DNA of 64,000 nucleotides from Phoronis australis (GCA_002633005.1 NMRA01000214.1:23336-87335), one strand, 5' to 3'. Counted from the stretch's first letter, positions 1 through 12,157 are shown. Notes: a model not told the origin generated them from the letters alone. Numbers and translations are program-made.

Positions 1-660
1 CCGCCCAAGTGCTACGCCCGAGCCTGCCCGTGCTGCCTCCGGCAGCTTGGCTTGGGCCCGCCTAAGTGCTACTCCGGAGCCTGCCGGCGCTGCCTCCGGC
101 AGCTTGGCTGGGGCCCGCCTAAGTGGTACGCCGCAGCCTGCCCGGGCTGCGTCCGGCAGCTTGGCTAGGGCCCACCTATGTGCTACGCCGGAGCCTGCCC
201 GCGCTGCCTCCGGCAGCTTGGCTGGGGCCCGCCTAAGTGCTACGCCGGAGCCTGCCTGCGCTGCCTCCACCGGCAGCTTGGGTGGGGCCCGCCTAAGTGC
301 TACGCCGGAGCCTGCCCGCGCTGACTCCGGCAGCTTGGCTGGGGCGCGCCTATGTGCTACGCCGCAGCCTGCCGCGCTGCCTCCGGCAACTTGGCTTGTG
401 CCCGCCTAAGTGCTACGCCGGAGCCTGCCCGCGCTGCCTCCGGCAGCTTGGCTGGGGCCCGCCTAAGTGCTACGCCGGAGCCTGCCTGCGCTGTCTCCGG
501 CAGATTGGCTGGGGCCCGCCTAAGTGCTAAGCCGGAGCCTGCCTGCGCTGCCTCCGGCAGCTTGGCTTGGGCCCGCCTAAATGCTACGCCGGAGCCTGCA
601 TGTGCTGCCTCCGGCAGCTTGTCTGGGGCCCGCCTAAGTGCTACGCCGGAGCCTTCCTGC
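1..660. repeat. GC-rich 57-bp minisatellite
   Basis: About eleven and a half head-to-tail copies of a unit near 57 bp, with boundaries near 64, 121, 178, 235, 295, 352, 408, 465, 522, 579 and 636. One copy has a 3-bp insertion and another is slightly shorter. The unit is far richer in G+C than the rest of the window and probably continues beyond the left edge. Because 57 is divisible by three, several frames stay open on both strands and encode 19-residue Ala/Pro/Ser-rich repeats. I read those ORFs as by-products of the repeat: they have no splice context, no unique sequence and frame breaks between copies. Confidence 0.93.
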
Positions 661-2643
661 TGTGTGCACACCAGAAGCACCAGACAGTTGATCAAAGTTA
701 AGATCCACCCACGTGACTGGCAGCCATATTTGTTTTGGTCGTCTGTTGTGCTTCACAAGTTCGCAAAAATGGTTAAAACTACGCTGTAAACAAACAGGTA
801 TGTCACATTTTCTAAACATGAAGTAAATATCAACTTTATTTCTAGTACATCAACAAAAATTGAAACATAATGACCGCGCATTCTGAACGAATTTTGACCT
901 CACGTGGCAATCGATGCCTGCTTAACTTCAAAGCCGTTTTTCTCGGCTCGTGATTTCAGGGTAGTGACAAGATTCTCGGGCCTATTTTTCCGCAACACGT
1001 GGATCAATTTTTGCGAAATTTGAAAATTTGAAATCCTCTAGAACTGAAATAAAATCGCGTGCCAGGGATTTTTGATACATGGACCACATTTTTAGTTATT
1101 AGACGGAAGGTGACCAAATGACAGAAAGTGGCGTCCTTGCCACAACTCACTCGCAAAAATGCCACAAAATCAAGATCATAAGGATTTTTCACAAAAGTTT
1201 GGTATGGATATGTAGAATGTTGCGTAAGAAAACATTTGATGATAATTCCTGTGCATTTTGAAAAAAAATCGATGTAAAATTGGATTTTTTGAAAATTAAA
1301 AAATCCGATATTTAAGAAAAACGAAGTACAATTAAACTTTTTTCGATTTTTGTCACTTTCAGAGTCATGTCTAACTAGTTAAAACCCCTTTATAATTATT
1401 ATAGATAGAAACCTGGAGATTTGACCAGTGTATACACACCCTCACATGAAGATTGTGTGGATTTTCTTAGCGATCGCCCAGTACCAGCGTTCGAAACACG
1501 CTAACCCAGTGGCCCTGGCCAGTGGTTTTGCAGCCAGGCCAGTAAAATTCCACATATACATATAGGCCCAATGTTGATGTGGTCTCATATTCAAATAACT
1601 GGCCCGGCAGGCCAGCACATTTATTTGCTGTAGGTCGAACACTTCCCAGTTGTATCAAGTTACATAAGGAGCTAATCTTAAACTGGGCTCTCTTTTTCAC
1701 AGTGCTACCTAATCAGTACAGCCGTTCTTACATGCGATTCAGTTACTAATCTCAGACATCAAGTGGTGGATTTTAAGGGTTGGGCAAGGGGCCATCGTCC
1801 CCCGAAAATTTTCCCATTTGGCAATTCGCGGGTGCGAATGTCTGACGGGCAAAATCCTGGCTAATATTCTCCACAAAATACTGGATCCGCCCCTCATATC
1901 GGGCCCCTTTTACATTCAAAACCTCAAAAAAGGAAATTAACATGTCAAGAGATAGCCACTACATATGAAGTAATTACTGAAACTCATTATAACGTACCAG
2001 TTTCTCAAAAAACTGACTTAAAATATGTACCTGTACCCGAACGAATCGTCGCTCCAAGCACGTGAAAATGGGTCCCTGCGTACAACACATGCCAAGAAAT
2101 GTAGAATTAAAGAGGAACATGTTATTGCAACATCAAACAAATGTTTAGGGTCCTAAAATTCACATTTCTTAACCAGGTTCTATTACAGTCTGCTCAGCAG
2201 TTCACAAGACGCTTAGTCGTGTCAGCTTTCACTTGAATTCATCGTTTTACATCAATGAGTCATCAAAATTCGATGCGAAACCCATACAAATACATTGAGT
2301 TTTTAAGTAAATGTGTTGTTCTATCTCTCTGTTACGGATTTATAGCAATTTACAAAGTTCGATGGTTACATGATATTCATGCTGGGTCGCTTGAAGCAAG
2401 GTTTGCCTTGCTCACACGAGGGAACATATTTTGTCGCTTACGACTGAAATCAGTCGCGCGGTTTCATAAATACGTGAACGATATCTTGAGGTCTGAACTC
2501 CTGTCACAGCCTGTTGCATTTCACTTCATGGCGAAATGATGTTATCAGTGTCTTGCAAAATAATTTAAGTTGGTGTGAATGGACGAGAACCGTCTTCTTA
2601 AATAACGATCGCAATGTGTTATCCGGACACCTTCTTCTAGGGA
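661..2643. other. Downstream flank of the receptor gene, no gene seen
   Basis: Between the minisatellite and the stop codon of the terminal exon I see only AT-rich sequence with short frames that lack domain or splice support. The 3' UTR of the minus-strand receptor should lie in the right part of this stretch. I found no convincing polyadenylation signal close to the stop. A minus-strand AATAAA lies far away, near 832-837. Confidence 0.6.
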
Positions 2644-3794
2644 TCATCTGCCATCTTGTTCTATAATGCTGAAAATCCTCTCAGACTGAGAACTTCTTCT
2701 TCTTCTTCTTCCACTGTCGCTGTCACCTTTCATACTCAGTCTGAGGGTAGCAATGGCGTGTGCCCATGCGTAGATATGGTAGGCAGTCTTACTTACAACT
2801 TTAATATCCTCACTGCAGTACCTATTTAAGATATCCAGTGCACGGGCTGCTACTGATGGTCGGAGTTGGTCCAACGTGAAGTGTTCCAACAGCCATTCAA
2901 ATCCCTGGCTGCTATTACATATCTGCATGCAGCACAGCCAGCTACTCATGTCGTGCTCGTTTACTCCTAAAATCAACAGTGACGCAACTACAGTAGCACG
3001 AACTGCTCGCGGTGGGTTTCTGTACGACCTGAGTTCGGCAATCCTATTTTTACTCAAATGCAGTAAGACTTTCCTGCAGCGTGACATCGTTTGCAGTTTT
3101 TCTAATCGCTCCTTTGCCGTTCTGAACTCTTCTAACACACCACACAATCCTTTTCCTACAACGACAGAAAGCATTCTCTCCATACCGTCTAGATCATGCA
3201 CATTTTCCATCTCATTAATGGTGGATCGAAGCGACAGTGCGAGGACCATGTTTCTACTCTTTTTGACAAGGTCCAAGTCCTCCAGCTGATCTTGTTCTTT
3301 CAAATCTGCCGCTGTACATGCATAGTTTCGCAGTGCCTCTTCGATTCTTGGCCTGTCCGAAGACCTGAGGCTCATCATCAGCGACAGTTTGTTAACCTCA
3401 TGTTTAAGCAGACTAATAGAGTGTCTATCCACCTTACGCGGAGTCTTTGAGATGTCTTCTGTCGTCATTTTGTCACATACATCCATGAACCGTCCCACAA
3501 CATGACCTTCATCCGTTCTACGCAGCTGGTCCAGTAGCCACTTCCGTCCTAAGACTTCATTGTCACCACCTACCGAGCCTGTCCTCATTCCCTTTAAGCG
3601 AGCAATCCTCGTGAACAAGGCATCAAACTCCTCCGCGGCACGTGCCTGCTCTCGTTTGACGTCATCTAAGTACTCATTCCGCTTGTACCAGATGAACATA
3701 ACTATGAATGTCACAGCGCAAACAACTAAGAGGAATATAAGTAAATTGTTCGTCTCCAAAGCGTCGACAACGTGGTTCCACAAGTAGTCAAACC
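2644..3794 (-). CDS. Terminal exon: transmembrane helix and cytoplasmic tail with a dynein stalk-head-like domain
   Basis: A 400-codon frame is open here, but a pyrimidine-rich tract ending TTTTGCAG places the acceptor at 3795, so codons 18-400 are the exon; the apparent upstream Met is probably intronic. Codons 35-53 form one hydrophobic helix followed by YKR, a type I orientation. Codons 55-256 are charged and probably helical. Codons about 258-370 resemble the microtubule-binding stalk of dynein heavy chain: an ELRSYRNPPRAV segment (271-282), Trp303, Phe316, Asp326 and VSKTAYHIYAW (351-361), in the order and nearly the spacing of that family. The C-terminus carries a run of basic residues followed by SS (380-387), a plausible basophilic kinase site. 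Exon and TM are solid; the dynein-like assignment rests on motif recognition and the link to microtubules is inference. Confidence 0.85.
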
Positions 3795-4414
3795 CTGCAA
3801 AACGAAAACGATCTAAAGTTACCGTCTCTGCTGACATTGTCAACAACGCAATTTCTTTTTATCAACGTTACGTGGAAGTCAAGTGATGACGTATCTGCCA
3901 GTATTACGACGCAATCTGGATCCACAAATCGTAATACAAATGCACTGTCACATAAAGAATTGCTCATGCCTTGGATTTTTTTCTGATTCAGATAGTGATT
4001 TTGGTGATGTAGTACTTTAAATTTGTACAACATTATGTTATTTGGGTTAATCGGTACGCTCCGGGGATTGTTGCTGCCATGGTATGGCAGTCGGAGAGTT
4101 CAAAAAGTTTTGGATACACCAGATCCGATGAACTCTTCGTCAGTCTTAGGTCTCTTTCATGAAAAGCGACGGTCGCGTTCTTTTCGGACGGATTGCCATT
4201 TTAGGAAAACAATAACTTTTTTAATGGAGATTCTTTGTGGTCCACTTCTCAATAACCACTTTTCATGAAACAGACCCAAGACTAATGCTAATTTTTGAAA
4301 TTTCATTTGATTCAGGGTCCAAAACGTTCAAATGGCTTCATACTAAAAAGCGAATAATCTCAATCATGATCTTTGAACCGAAGAAATTAAATGTTTTCTA
4401 GTTTTCTTTCTTAC
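3795..4414. other. Intron between TSP1 and terminal exons
   Basis: About 620 bp with a GTAAGA donor at its upstream end and a pyrimidine-rich acceptor at the other. I see no conserved element or further exon. Confidence 0.6.
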
Positions 4415-4603
4415 TCTTTCCTTGTGGGTCACATGGTATTTCCCTCAAGCAAGCTCTGAAGTGTTTTTGCCAGCCCGGGCAGTACTTTCCACCGTTATCA
4501 GAAGGTGGCGGATTTGTGCAGGTGCGTATCCTTTTCTGTGTTCCCAGGTCGCATGCAGCATTGCAAATCTCCCACTGAAGCCAAGCTGACCATCCGCCGT
4601 GCA
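4415..4603 (-). CDS. Thrombospondin type-1 (TSP1) domain exon
   Basis: The exon is 189 bp, phase 1-1, preceded by an ACTAG acceptor and followed by a GTAAGA donor. It encodes a complete TSP1 repeat: WSAW near the start, a C-x3-C pair, an RIRTC segment, and three further Cys, six in all, the last in the motif IPC. TSP1 domains are extracellular adhesion modules, often O-fucosylated or C-mannosylated on the Trp ladder; WLQW follows the first Trp pair. It sits just before the membrane, an order also found in UNC5-type receptors (Ig, TSP1, TM), though only one repeat is present and the tail is unrelated to UNC5. Confidence 0.88.
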
Positions 4604-5051
4604 CTAGTATTGCGACAAAAAGCAATCATTAATTTATTGGGCTTGGAAATTTTGTAATACAAAATAACACATCTTGATTATTATTTGCTTCGTGTGTTTG
4701 ATATCATTTAATTATGGATTAAGTCAATTAGTCAGGTGTGCTTTAGCCGCAAACCATATACTGTAGACGATGTTACAACATAGACTGTCGCCTTAGACAT
4801 GAATTTTCGCTTGTTGTCGAACGGACGATAATTTATGTTGGTGGCGATAACTGATATCGGGATCAACTCCGACATGAATTGTCACTCGACGTATGGTCGA
4901 GTTGTAGGAGCGCTAATGTGCTTGCATCATGTCAAACTTATCGGTAGTCTTTCGGGTTTATTTTTGATTCCCATCAAATACATGTACCATTTTGTGCGGG
5001 TTAAAGATTTTAATTCAACTCGAGAGCATTTGACAAAAAACGCAACCTCAC

Positions 5052-5375
5052 CAACCACTTTAAGTTCCATTGTCACCGAAGCTGTGATTGATTGGTCTCT
5101 ACTGTTGTTAACAGAGCATGTAAACTTTTCCGTTTCGTGCCCCATGTATCTCGTAAACGACAGTTCTTTTTCAATCCAATTTACGCCGTTCTTTCTTGTA
5201 AACACCGTCTCCTCGGTGGACACCATCATGTTAGAAAACAACGATGTCGTCCCAGCCGGGTGAATTTTGGCAACACAGCGAATTGTGGCTTTTGTGGCGT
5301 TTGCGACGACAATGACGTTATCATTGACTTCTGTTACTTCGTCAGCGCTTTCTATTTTCAAGTCCAGTGGCCCGA
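5052..5375 (-). CDS. Membrane-proximal Ig-like domain exon
   Basis: A 324-bp, phase 1-1 exon beginning after an AATAG acceptor with a (V/F)-G-P start and ending at G|GTGAGG. The conserved pair of Cys lies in TIRC and FTCSVNN segments. The Trp normally found after the first Cys is missing, which is also true of the neighbouring exons at 6.9, 11.8, 23.7 and 24.6 kb. The joined codon with the TSP1 exon is GTG (Val). An Ig fold is likely from the Cys spacing and exon structure; strand assignment by eye is uncertain. Confidence 0.72.
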
Positions 5376-6854
5376 CTATTAAAACCAACTGAAGATAAAG
5401 CAGCCAAGCACACAAACGGGGCACAATTTCGAAAAAGCATTTATAAAACCTGCTTTCCGAAATAATGGGTGAATTTGTGTACGTGCAAGATATGATAGAC
5501 AAGCCTTGGCGAAAAGACGCTTCCATCTGTTTTAATGGTGCGATGTGTTGTAACAGCTTTTAAAAACAACGTCGAAATTAAACGAAGCTCCAACGCACAG
5601 AATTGCGACTAAATATCCATTGGTTTTCGTTTAGATTCCATTACAATTGTGATTAAATCTCTTTAAAATATCGACAGCAGTTTCTCCATTCGGTAATCGC
5701 AATTGCTGCAACTTATATTGCATAGATTACATTCATTTGCATTATGTGAGCATGAGGATACGATGTACTAAATTTTCGAACGAGTTATGCATTTTATCTT
5801 CCGTTGCTTGAGTGATATTTACGTTTTAGGCTGGGATCTTGAAATTTCGTACTCACTAAATGCAGTGCACTCTGTATGATGCTGTATGTGTACATTGTAT
5901 CTTCGTAAGGAGTTGACCTGAACATCAAATTGAGTCATCTTGAGTCTGTTTTTTGACAGTGATTCATGAGTGATATCACAAATTTGGTATTGCACTCCAC
6001 ACAACTGTTTCTATAAAAAATTAAATCTCACTTGAACTAAGTGTATTCTTTGAGAATATGCACATGGTGAAAAGTTAATAATTTCGAAAAAATATTTCAA
6101 GAGAGCGATGCGCTCATTATTACTTAGCCACACCCTTTTCAGAAATTGTAACTGCAAATGGGAGTCTAAGATCAAATTTCTTTCTTTTAAGACTTAAAAG
6201 TCTTGAGCCATTTTCAAGAAACAGGTCCCAGAGGATTGAATTTAGAGTATAGTCAAATGGCTACGAAGACATAAGGCACACATACATGTATTGTACAGAT
6301 TGCATCAAATTTTGAGATGACGCGCTTAGATTGTTGAAGACTTCATCCTTTTGATCTCCGAACGTGTTCTACATACAGTACATCAGGGCCAGGAGGATAA
6401 TCTTTTTAATAGAATTTGTCGAAATTGTTTTTGACATCTTACGTCTTACTTGTTTGCGAATTCAAGATGAGTGTCTAGTGTCCTGTGCTTCGGTATACTG
6501 TGCCTTACGTTGATAAGTGTTTACTCCTAGCTTGCATCTAATGACCCCAGCATTAACGCTATGAGTTCGAGACTGAATCGAAATATGGAATATTCAATCA
6601 AAATCTCAAGTTTTTAAGCAATATTATGTCCTGAGTCAAAAGGTCATCAAGTGTAAACTCTGATTAGAACTAATTTGCAAAAACCTAAACATATTTTGAA
6701 AGCATGGGAAGATCGTAAATCGTCAGGAATAATTTCAAGTTCCACTTAGGGCACAAAAGACCCCAGACTCTGCTCTGCAGTGTAATTACAGTGTTGATAA
6801 TAATCTGGCGGAATGCAGAAATCCCGGCGCAAGTTATTTGGTTTGCATATTCAC
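5376..6854. other. Intron, nothing further seen
   Basis: About 1.5 kb of AT-rich sequence between two Ig exons. No exon, repeat family or transposon domain could be recognised. Confidence 0.5.
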
Positions 6855-7202
6855 ATGTGATGTCGAGGATTCTAGACGTCGATGCCTTCATTTTTGGTGC
6901 CCGAGTGTTCCTGGCGACGCACTCCACGGTTCCCGCATGGTGTTCAGTGGTGACGATAGCCGATGACGAGGCCTCGTTGGTATTATTGTCGAAAGTGCGC
7001 ATTCCACGTGCGACCAGACGAGTGGTTGTTCCTTCCACTGTAACTAACCTAATACTGATATGAGATCCAGAGTTGGCGACCCCAGACCTGCACATCACGA
7101 CTAACAAGGTACCGTTGCTGGCCACTACGACACCACCATTCACCCCTTTGGTATTACGCAAAAACATGTCGACCGTGTGTGGACCTCTTGGCGGACCGCC
7201 TC
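6855..7202 (-). CDS. Divergent Ig-like domain exon
   Basis: A 348-bp, phase 1-1 exon. The acceptor is ACTATCAG and the donor T|GTGAAT. It opens with a Gly/Pro-rich start instead of the usual D-G-P, then has Cys in VVMC and VECVARN contexts, the second matching the C-x-A-x-N pattern seen in most exons of this gene. No Trp follows the first Cys. One N-glycosylation sequon (NGT) precedes the first Cys. It is the longest Ig exon in the gene. Confidence 0.7.
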
Positions 7203-10200
7203 CTGATAGTAATATGGGCAAATTTTTATAAGGTTCCTTAATTCCTGTTCACTTCTTTTAATTCGTTGCTGATGCTTACACAAACAGCTTTAACTGCTAA
7301 AAACTAAAGTTGCTAGCTTCAGTCACTAGAGTCCAGTGCCCGTAAATGCCTTTCATAAAACACTGAGCCCATGGGTGTTGGGAGTAAAATGGTTGTCGTA
7401 AACAAATCGTTAAGACATTAACGTCTGGATTTTTCGGATTTTATATCAGCATGACCTTCAGTTTCTCAACTTGACTTTGACCAATAATACGTACATGTAA
7501 AACTACGTCCTATGATCTAGAAAATACTAGAAATAGCGTATTGCAAAATACGATGTGCCGTCAAGTTCCATAGATGGAAATTGACTAAATTCAAGATGGC
7601 GGCATCTATCATCTTGAATTAGCGTAAAAGATTAGTTTATGTGAACGGTCTAAGACAAGATATTCAAAATTGCTGTTTTGTTTAAAGGGCTTAAAATCCC
7701 AAATTTCTTATCAACAACACCAAACAAATAATCTCGACATTCCATTAGCTGTCAATTTAGAGCATCTGAAAACATTATTTGATGAGGCGCCACTTTCTAA
7801 ACATAGCAAACTCATGTTCCGGTTAGTGTATTATGACTGGAAATTTTCACATCTTTTTTGCTGTCCAGTACAACAAAAATTATTTCGGCATTGAAACGCT
7901 GTTTAAAGTCTTTCAATAGCAGAACGTTTGGTATTGTTAGTATTTTGCCAATGCTACTGGTCAAGTAATTGCAAAATTCCAACTTCAGTGGCAACTGATT
8001 TTGTCGTCTGCTTGCAATATAGCAGCATATAGTTACTCCTGACAATTTGAGAATCAGCTGCCGGTTGTATGAAACAGTTCCAAATAGGGACTCAACTAGG
8101 ATCCTTAAGTCTTTTTGCGTCTTTATGTCTTTATGGACTCACCTATGCAACATTTTTCTATCATTTCATCTTTATTGGGAGCTCCTATTTTATTAATGAC
8201 ATTTTCTAACAATATAACTAAGAACTGAGCCCAGAGTTCATTGAAAATAAATAGGGACTCAGTCCTTAAATTGGGGGTTTCTACATAAATAGATCCCCAA
8301 TTAGTTTCGACATTTGACAATTCAACGTAAAGTTCACTCTCGAGTTGCATCAAAGTCAAAAGTTGACTTAGTGATGAAACTAAAACCATACAAGAAAGGG
8401 CAATTGATGTTTTCACATGTTCAAAAATACACAGTAGACTTGGGGAACTTAATTGAATCCCTATTTGGGACTGTTTCAGGCTACCGGGCACAGGGTTCAA
8501 GTACTGAGAAAATTACAAATATCAATAACCTCCTCCGCAAGATTCTGTGTTACTTTCACCAAGACTGAAGCTCTTCTCTAACATCCATGAGGACACGAAC
8601 CGAAGTGGCAAGTGATGGAAAATTCTGTACGCTCTAGTCCTTTGTTTCTAACCTCTAACCCATTTTTAAGAAAAGGATGTACTATTTTTGTCTTATGTTG
8701 ATAGTGCAGATTTTTGTTTTTTACCATGCAATAATATTGTTGAATGCATTTAGATGAACTGACGTCACTGAGTACAACAGAAAATGAACTAATCGTTACA
8801 CTATAAACTTTTGAAAATAGCAGTAACACCACTCCTTGAGAATCAAGCTTGTTTTCCAAAGGCTTTGCGCCACTAACCCAATGCGCTTACGGCGGGAAAA
8901 CGATAGACCCAGTTATTGTGCACGTATGCACTGTAGCAACGTTTTTTATCTTATTTTGATTTGTCCAATCTGTTGATATTGTAAATTTCCTTATTTATGC
9001 CCATCCCGATTTGACTGCAACTTGAGCTTGTTGGGCTCTACCGTATGTGCGTTAGCATAGGGACAAACACGGTGCTTACTGGAATGGGCTCATTTTAGCT
9101 GGTATTTCAAATTGTTTAGGTGAAGTAAATAATCAAAGTAGATGATTGTCATCCCCGGGATTTCATCATTAGTATTTTTGCCTGGTGCTGAAGTTTTCCG
9201 AGGCCAGGGATTGACACAAGGTAAAAGTGTTTCGCTGTACATCTAGGTCTGTGGCGTTATTGATAAAACAGGACCTTGTTTTAATCAGGAGCTGCATAGG
9301 GTTTAATTTGTGTAGACGATTATCTTCACCGCTAGTTCTCATAAAAATGAGCTTGTCTGTAGTAAACTCCCGTAAAGTCATCAAGGATTACCTGCAGTGT
9401 AACTGAAGTTCATAGAAAGTAAAAATCTGGACTTCCAAACCGCTTGATCTGAGTTGATATCTCACATAAACATTAAAACTATGATAATTCCACATAGAAG
9501 TATTCCATGAAATTGAAAAAACTCACCACCCCCTTTACCTTGTTTGCTTGTAACACGATGCAATATCTCAAGGGTTTTTGTGTGACAGTTTTTGCAAGGT
9601 GGCGTTAGCAGAACCGATCTACTATTTCAAAAGGACCATAGTTAGTATCCTTTACGCACGGGGCCCTTTCGTTACGTATGTTATGTACGGAGAGGCGTAC
9701 AAAACCTTCCGAAAATTTTTGTTTTTGTCAAAAAACATACGTTTGAAAGGTATAAGTTTGGAAATACTAGGACTTTAAGGCGAACATTTGAAAATCGTTT
9801 GACTGGTTACAAAAATTTGACATCATGCTACATGTATAAAAAACAACCTGCACACAAATTTGATGTTCCTGTTCCATGTTTGCAAAGAAGGCGAAACTCC
9901 GGTTAGTTGGTGGTATTTTCACAGACTGCTATGTACTTGACTAAGATTTTGTGTGGCATGTATTCGATCTTAAAATGAGTACGTAAACTGCTCTTGAAGC
10001 GCTAAATAGATTTCGGGTAGGCCAGGTTGTTATTTTTGGAGTATTGATGTGATCTTCATTTAAGTTAAGGATTTAGGAGCGTTCAAATTTATTTGTACAC
10101 GGATGAAAAATCGGCAAAATCAGTTAGCCAAATCCCGAAGAAATCTTCGCATTCTGCTGAAACGGTAACCGCCTTATCAAGGCCGTTATCAAGGCCAGCG

Positions 10201-11818
10201 AAGATGACTCATTTGATTTATTTGCTCATTGAAGTTCCTCGTAAGAACAGGAGTTCATGAATCGCTATCGTTGGAAAAACAATCAGTGGATAATTTTCAA
10301 AAATTTACTAGATAACTTTCGTCGAAAAAAAGAGTAAAGAACAATGGATATTTGAAGATAGAATCGAGTAGCACTTGGCCCAGATCTTCTTAAACATCAT
10401 GTATCATCAAAATGTCTTGAACAAATGAATGAAGTTTTCTTGCAGACGACGTACTTGCCGGAAATAAACCGTGCTATATCTACCAGGTGTCGCTAGTAAA
10501 TAATGGCGTCACGGCTTCTGTGTAAAATCATAGATTTCGTCGTTTGAAAATATATGGAGTCGGAGGTCCATGTACTATAGTCTATGGTTAGACGTAGCTT
10601 AAGTTTAAGATTTGTCTTAACTTCCAAACTTTGAAACTTTACATTCGGCAGGTAAGTCAAAATTTGGACAAAACTTATGTCAAACACTCAAGTCAAACTT
10701 AAGATCTCTTTCTTGAATTGGTTTTGAAACAAATTTAACTTTTATTTTAACATTTACAAAAATTTAAGATTTGTCTTAGCTAAGTCAGTTTTGTTGGAAC
10801 GTGCCGCTGTTTCCCATCTGTAAGGACTAGGCTCGCCAAAAACGAAAGCGTTTACCGCGAGAGCGTCGTCGAATATCACAACGTGAAGCGTTTCGAAGCG
10901 CTTTCCATATTGAACCCAGGGCAAGTGCCAGCACTGGTTTGCGAGAACTCAGTAGGCCTATGAACAAAGCTGAACGGAGAAACTTTGACTGAAGTAGACG
11001 AAGCAGGGGCTGTAACATAAAAGCCGTTTGAAGCGTGCACCGTTGCAGAGCTCAAGCGGTGGCTGCTTTGAAGAAATGCAACCACGAAGGTCGTCAAAAT
11101 TGACCTTGTAGCAAGGTAAATATTTGCAATACAGTTTTTCGACCCTTTTCACTCTACCCTGTACTTTCGTATAAATTTTGTTGACATGCTGCTAAAGCTT
11201 TTAATATATTTTTCCTGAACAGTACGAAGTGGTTACTCGTGTCTACCCAAGAGGCACCGTGGTACCAGAGGGTGTGGCTTTCAAAATGTCGGACCTGCAT
11301 ATGGGCTGTTAAAGTCGCTTTTCATCTATTTTCTAATTTGTGAAATTTTGAATTCACGGTATTGACATTCATTGCTATACCAGATGGTTTAATGATGCAG
11401 TCCGTCACTTGTCAAAACATGGTACATGTAACTGGCGTTTTTAATTATGCACTTTAACTCACACCTAATGTGTACGTGTACACTTGGGCTTACCTGCTTT
11501 TAGTTTTGTCCCGTTCTATAACTTGATGTTGAGCACTATTACTAAAGACAAAACCAACAAAAACTTAGCAGTAAAGTTATCTGCGAGTTACGTTGCAATA
11601 TCCAAACGTTTTGCATGTATGAGGCAGTCGATGTCGTTAAAAAGCAACCGCTTTGCCTCTTTTTGAAATCTGCGTTGAATCCCTCGAAAGTGCTAAATAC
11701 ATTTGATATGGAACCAGTTGCAACATTTGAAACACTGTATTCCATCTGGGGAAAGTTTAGAGCTACTTGAAGCAGTCTCGGGGACGGGAGTAATTTGTGT
11801 AAGCTATTCGTGACTTAC
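7203..11818. other. Intron with one MITE-like insertion
   Basis: The 4.6-kb intron contains the inverted-repeat element at about 8.05-8.5 kb. Elsewhere it shows only short frames without splice or domain support. Confidence 0.5.
8047..8501. mobile_element. MITE-like element with long terminal inverted repeats
   Basis: The ends form an imperfect terminal inverted repeat of 35 to 55 bp. The best part is 8070-8105 against the reverse complement of 8442-8477, sharing the core CCAAATAGGGA. An internal short inverted repeat around CCCCAATT lies near 8270-8305. There is no transposase. A third copy of the same terminal repeat lies at about 62,011-62,063, which supports a dispersed family. I could not identify a clean target-site duplication. 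Confidence 0.6.
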
Positions 11819-12157
11819 CGAACACTTTGATGTTAAGCCGGCTTGAAGCACTCAATGAAGGTTCTCGTACATTAGTTGCAAAACACCACACAGTCGACTT
11901 GTCGTAGTCGTTCGAAACTTCCAAAACGTATTTCCCGCGGAATGTTCCGTACGCAGATCTCTCTCCCTTGGTGTTCGCTTCGAACGTTGTTCCAGATTTT
12001 AAGCGAAATTGAAATTTAAATGAAACCTCTTGGAATGACCTGTCGGTTGAACAGTAGAGGATCACCCTTGCACCTAGCATCAACACCCATGTGCCTCCAC
12101 GATCACGTCTTCCTCCCCAGCAGTGGAATGCCGTTATTCGCAGAGGAACAACTGGAA
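11819..12157 (-). CDS. Divergent Ig-like domain exon
   Basis: A 339-bp, phase 1-1 exon with a strong G|GTAAGT donor. The acceptor chosen is AACCAG at 12,158; a second in-frame AG six bases further in (exon start 12,151) is equally possible. Conserved Cys are in VILYC and TVWCFATN, the second again in C-x-A-x-N form. No Trp occupies the usual position after the first Cys. The N-terminal part is basic (GGRRDRGG). Confidence 0.7.

Noticed and set aside
47-789. Overlapping open frames in the 57-bp repeat on both strands
   Set aside because: They arise because the period is a multiple of three. Frames shift between copies and run into unrelated sequence, with no splice or domain support.
3795-3846. 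Met start of the 400-codon frame as the start of a separate protein
   Set aside because: A strong pyrimidine tract and CAG acceptor lie inside the first codons, the phase fits the TSP1 exon exactly, and a protein starting there would lack a signal peptide for its TM segment.
10827-11152. Three overlapping minus-strand ORFs
   Set aside because: They overlap in all frames, have no domain, and no frame is favoured by splice sites.
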